Positions 59,430-64,000 of a DNA stretch of 64,000 nucleotides are shown here, in pieces (position 1 is the stretch's first letter; the number at the start of each line of letters is the position of its first letter). The notes under the pieces were generated by a model that was not told where the DNA came from, ran no database searches, and saw nothing but the letters and a program-made list of their open reading frames with translations. A program made the translations under genes and the position numbers. This DNA comes from Lactarius indigo (taxonomy: Eukaryota > Basidiomycota > Agaricomycetes > Russulales > Russulaceae). Location of the stretch: assembly GCA_025766275.1 (NCBI GenBank), contig JAFKAC010000003.1, positions 2,294,001 through 2,358,000 on the forward strand, written 5' to 3'.

Positions 59430-62400
59430 TCAGGAACGCGTACTACTACTCTTTTTCTTCTTTCCCTTCTTCCTTATATCTCCGTTGGGCTTATGCTTCG
59501 ACTGTCCATTGACAGTTGGCCTTGACAGAGGTGAAGAAGGTTCGAGCATCTTCGCATTACCGAGGTGGACCTGGGGGTCAAGGATATCTTCTACACGTTT
59601 TCGAATCTCTCGCTCGAGTTTTGTCAACTTTTGCAAAGCTTGGTCCTTGATCTCTTTGTCAAATTCGACCTCTGCTATTCGCAATTTCTGCCAACTGAGG
59701 TAGTTATCAGAGTGTGACAATTGTCGAAGTGAAGGACAAGCGCACCCGGAATGCCGATCGCACTTCTTTTTACCCATGCACCACCATTCGGCTTCCTCTT
59801 GCGTGCCGTCTACGTCGGTTTGACCCTCTTCGTAACTCTCCAGCACGCTCGCACCGAACTCAGGCCACCTCCTCATCACCGAAGCACAGTCGCTGGTCCC
59901 ATCCACATTGCTCGATGGTGTCTGCATGCTGGATGGCAAGCTCCGTCACCTTTTCAGCGCCAAGCGACGACGTCCATTTCGGCTTTTAGCGCCTCGCGCT
60001 TTTGAACCAGTGTGTCGAGACGTGAGCGCAGCCTTGCAAGCTCACGATCTGCCTTGGTGATTTTTGGCGGAACGATCGCTAACGTTGCCCCGTCCTCTGT
60101 CTTTATGTCCAAGACGCGTGCCGACGCCACGACACCCTCGCGTCGCTCTGCACCTTTCACGGTCTCCCAGAGTCGATCCCGGTTTCCACCGTTGTCCACC
60201 CAGAACGAGATGCGCATAGTGCATATACTGCACACCACATTCGTCTGAACAATACTTGGAGAACGCCCCGCGCGCGGGCTTGTGACACGCATCCGGTGAA
60301 TTGGGGTCGCGCTGCTTGAGCCCGTTAAGACAACGGCGCTTCCAGGTCGTGCGTAAATCAAGGTGGGGACTCCCTAGACATACATTCACATGGCCTCAGC
60401 AGATATGACATTGGGCGGATGGCCAGTGTACGCACTTTCGACACAAAGCGGGCAAATGAACTGGTCCACAAGATCGACTTCGAGGTCTGGCATGTGGACA
60501 CAAGAGGTGTGATACCATTCGTCGCACCTGAGTAAGCCGAGGATATAAGTCGATATAACCCAAGAATTAAGTGGCGCCGTACCGGTCGCAAGCAATCATA
60601 ACCTTCTCGTCGTCATACTTTGTCTTACAGACGCAGTACAACTTGTCTTCCGTCCCTTCCTCACCAACATCAGGCTCTACCTCACCCGTCGCTTTGTTCT
60701 CCGAACCGGGTGCAGAATTTGTACCCGGAGGCATAGCCGATGTGGATCTAGATCGCGAAGCCAAAGCTGATTTCTTCGTTGGGTTGACGGATAATTTCTT
60801 GCTTTTGAATGGCGCTGCCGATAGCCCATCAGAGGGTGCCTTAGGCTTCGTTTTCGTCGAGCCGCTTGGCTTTACACGGCTCTTAGGTTGTGGGTGATGC
60901 TTTACCTTGTTGTGGGAGTCAAATGGATGAACGAAGAGCCAACATCTGGTGTAATTACCTTCTTTTTCTGAGACAGTCGCTCCTCTATTTTCAGAGCACT
61001 GGTTTCAGAATCACGAGTACCCACAGCTGTATCTGCCGGGAGAACTGAGGTCCCTTCCTGCTTGATCGCGAGGGTAGGGGCGTTTACAACAGGAGATGAA
61101 TGCGGCAAGATTATGGTATTGGGTGTGGGTTCTTGTTTAAGAAGAGGGGAACGAGAAGAATGCTTCCCCTCAGATGAAACAAACTCGTGTTTCTTTGATT
61201 TAGTCTGCGAGCCACGCGAGGGCAGATCGTCCCCAATGAGACTGAGAAGCTCTTCATCGACATCCATGTCCACATGCCTTTGCTCTGCGATCTGGCTCTG
61301 CTTCGAATCCATTGCGGAAGCTTCGTCGTCATCATCGATATTTATTGAGAGAGACGCATCATCAATCTTCGGGAGATCATCTAGCATCGGAAGAGGACTG
61401 GACTCTGCAACCGGTGGTGTGGCGGCAGGCGATCTCACCACTTCATCAACTCCGGATGAGATGAGTGACGTTTCAGCGTTCGCTGGGGCCTCAAGTTCCG
61501 GATTGGGTGCAGGCGCACGAGTTTCAGAAGCGCTAGACATGTAAACCTCCATAGGGTGATCGGGATTAGTCTCGTCTCTGGAGCCAGAAAAAGCAGGGGA
61601 AGGAGGGTGTGGTGATGGTGAGGACGGTGGCGGGAGGGTGTTCAGCTTCATGCTCTGGTGGAGGTTGATAAGGGGCATCTTCATGTGGGGGCAGGTCGGG
61701 GATTCCTGGGCTTAATTCGGTATCTGGGACTGCCTGGGTGATGTCGGTGCCGTGTACATTAGGGTCAGGTAGCGGAGGTGATGGTGACTTGACAAGCACA
61801 GCAGAACTTGGGTCACTATCAAGGGCATTCGATGTCAATGGCGAAGCTGGAATGACCCCGCCGCTGTGCGCAGGCTGGCGATTTGTCGTTGTCAGGTGGA
61901 AAAGACTCAGGCAATGCCACAGGGGGTTCTTGCGCGGCAGCGGCCCGAGAAGTAAGGTTTGTCGTCTTCTCCCTTAGGCTGTCGGCAATTTCGACGGACT
62001 TTGGCGAGAGTGTGACCACGGAAGCTGAGGAGTTGCTACGCTGGCGGGGTGTGAGTCTGTGTGCTGCGTCCTTCGTCCTCTTCGGGCACCGATATTTGTT
62101 GTTGTAGCGGCACAGAAGTTAGGGCCACTGACGATCCCAGAGGCGTAGACGACGCTAGGAGGGGACGGTAGGCTTGGTGGAGCGCTAGGCTTCTCCAATA
62201 TCGCGTCCGAATGGGAAACCTTCTGCCGTGGAGGACGTGTTTCGGTATTGGGTCGTATATCCTGGTGCAGACTTGGCCACGGTTCTGGGGTCGGGAGGAT
62301 ATGCTGACCCTCGCTTGGAAGGATGGTCGCAGAAGGAGCCAGGTCACGATAAGGTGGGGAGCGGCATTGAAACGTACGGTCTTCTTCGGCCATTAATTGC

Positions 62401-63501
62401 GCTCTCGTCGCATGATCCCTCACTGGTGACACGCGTCTGCCCCTAGTTCCCACCTCCTCTGTGTCTTGCAAGGACATGGCGAGAGTGGGACGCACCGCTG
62501 TACGAACCTCTGATGACAATCCGCGTGGCTTGATTCCTGGCCCCATGAGTCCACTAAATTGTGAAGACGAGTCCCAAGATGGTAGCGAATCCCAGCTACG
62601 GTCGGAACCAGAGTTGGAGTCCGACTGACGCCGGCGCTTAGAAGGGTACGCCTCAGGGCTGACGCCTATCCTGAGAGAGGACTCAGAATACGAGTCGCGC
62701 AGAAGAGGACCCGAAATGATCGTGGGTGTAATGGGAGTGCGAGGTGCAGGAGCTTGAAGATGCACACGGGGGGCTTCGAGGGCCGAACGGAAGTGCAGCT
62801 CGGGGCTTCTTTGAACGGCGGAACGGGTGGTATCAGGCCGACGATCTAGGCTGGCCTTAGCCTCGAGCCTGTCCCGCTCTACTGTAGCGGCCTGGACGAG
62901 GGCTTCGAGTCCGCCAAGAGGAGACTGTTGAGGGGAAACGGGGTTCAAGAGGGTCTGAGGAAAGGACGATGTCGTCGTCGAGATGCGAGAAAGTGATGAA
63001 TGGTGCATAGGAAGATGATGCCACAGGTTCTGCGTGGCGGGAGTGTCCAGGGCTGGGGGAGATAGGGGCCTGGAAGGTGTCGTATCGAGGGACATTAGCG
63101 TACGCGGGAGAGTGATAATATCCAGCGGGGGATGGCGCTAGTCGCTGTGTATAGAGAAGTGGGGAGCCAGGAGAGTGATTTGAGGGTGGATGGGTGAGTG
63201 AGACTGTTGACGCAGGGGATGCAGAAGACAGACGCGTTGTGGGGAAAGGAGATTGAGAGTATGAGGGATGGGGGGACGGAGAAGGGATGTGAAATGGTTG
63301 CGGCTGCTGGCTGGATCGCAACTGCGAGGACGACGAGTCTGGCTGGGGAAAAGGGAAGTGGTCCTGGGATGGGTTGTATGCGCGACGCGATGCCGACGCG
63401 GGAGTGGGCCAGGTGTATGAGGGGGGATGTGGCAAGTCAGGGGAAGGGGTACGACGAGACTGGGGGCGATATTGAGTCGAGGGAGGAGACAAGCTGGTCA
63501 T
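59430..63501 (-). CDS. Spp1/CXXC1-like PHD-finger protein (COMPASS subunit candidate)
   Basis: The C-terminal half is clear. A PHD finger is spliced together from KLYCVCKTKYDDEKVMIACD and DEWYHTSCVHMPDLEVDLVD ending FICPLC. Then come RCLNGLKQRDPNSPDACHK, GAFSKYCSDECGVQYM, EWWCMGKKKCDRHSGWQKLR and a helix EIRKRVEDILDPQVH. This order is that of Spp1 in the Set1 H3K4 methyltransferase complex. The upstream frames (60902-63501) are disordered, Pro/Ser-rich, with one helix GGLEALVQAATVERDRLEAK. I join them as one gene because they run on without a promoter-sized gap, but frame changes near 61650, 61840 and 63100 are unresolved. The N-terminal part could be a separate gene. Confidence 0.68.
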
Positions 63502-64000
63502 TGCCTTGGGCGACGAGGGGCCAGGCGGAGGCCGGTTAGGAGATGTCGTTGGAGGGTCATCTTCACACAAAGAGCTGAGATGGAGACTCTACGGGACGCC
63601 ATTGCATTGATGGAACGAACAAAGAGTACAAAGACGAAAACGAAAATGGAAATGTACAACGAGACATTGCGACACAACCCACACAGCGGTCACGAACAAC
63701 CGCCGTTGGAAATAATCAACATTTCCACTGCCACGCAAACGGGTGGGCCGCACCCAAGTCCCATCGTTCACAACCTCACGGTATTCTTGCTCTCCAGCCT
63801 ACATGACGGTCTCGAGGTCCTCGACCCACTCCAGTCCTGCAACAGGCGGGCGAATCATCGTCGAGATGCTTTTTCTAGGCTAGAGAACCCAGAAATACAT
63901 AAGTGCGTCTATAGTGTGGTAATTATGCCCACATACCTGTGTTTAGCGTTGAGAGACAAAAAAAATGAGAAAACGAGGGAACCTGATGAAGGAAGATGCC
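63502..64000. other. Upstream region of the PHD-finger gene
   Basis: About 500 bases to the window end. It probably holds the promoter and 5' UTR of the minus-strand PHD gene. Purine-rich and A-rich on the plus strand; no gene recognised. Confidence 0.4.

Overview
The window is nuclear DNA from a filamentous basidiomycete, most likely an Agaricomycete. Genes lie on both strands and are cut by many short introns (about 50-70 nt, GT-AG with a few GC-AG, often with a CTRAY-like branch site). Products match fungal families: a Yap1-like bZIP with a cysteine-rich tail, GIT1-like transporters, SLS1, APC4, SEC39, VPS18 and a COMPASS PHD protein. Placement near Rhizoctonia/Ceratobasidium is only an impression. 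Exon boundaries were worked out by eye and are approximate.

Layout. 1-3.5 kb: the 3' part of a PPR protein and an AP-1/Yap1-like bZIP factor. 4.9-23.7 kb: a segmental duplication. The complete locus is GIT1-like transporter copy 3 (15.2-17.5 kb), SLS1 (18.0-20.6 kb) and SPB1 on the minus strand (20.7-23.7 kb). Upstream are two more units, each a full-length transporter followed by a fused remnant of the SLS1 5' end and the middle of SPB1. About 2.5 kb of unassigned DNA separates unit 2 from unit 3.

23.9-38.1 kb: a DUF423/TMEM256-like membrane protein, a zinc-finger protein, the HOPS/CORVET subunit VPS18, the nucleolar protein CGR1, a proline-rich coiled-coil protein and SEC39. 38.2-45.9 kb: NIP7, a candidate secreted helical protein, a DUF4870/Tic20-like membrane protein, ribosomal protein eS24, ARP1 (dynactin), a Cys-rich one-pass membrane protein, and a small N-acylated protein with a VCP/Cdc48-binding motif. 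47.1-64 kb: a second bZIP factor, APC4, the DEAD-box helicase DRS1, a membrane-anchored methyltransferase, a PAP2 phosphatase, mitochondrial bL32m and NDUFA5 as a divergent pair, an intron-containing tRNA-Ser(UGA), LSM1 and a Spp1-like PHD protein.

The genes form no metabolic cluster. Ribosome production (SPB1, CGR1, NIP7, eS24, DRS1), mitochondrial expression and respiration (PPR, SLS1, bL32m, NDUFA5) and membrane traffic (VPS18, SEC39) recur. The accessory part is the transporter array. Many conserved exons carry an apparent single extra base, including three in the presumably essential DRS1, which points to base-level assembly errors. Reading-frame breaks here should therefore not be taken as pseudogenes without checking reads. 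I saw no transposase, reverse transcriptase, CRISPR or viral genes.
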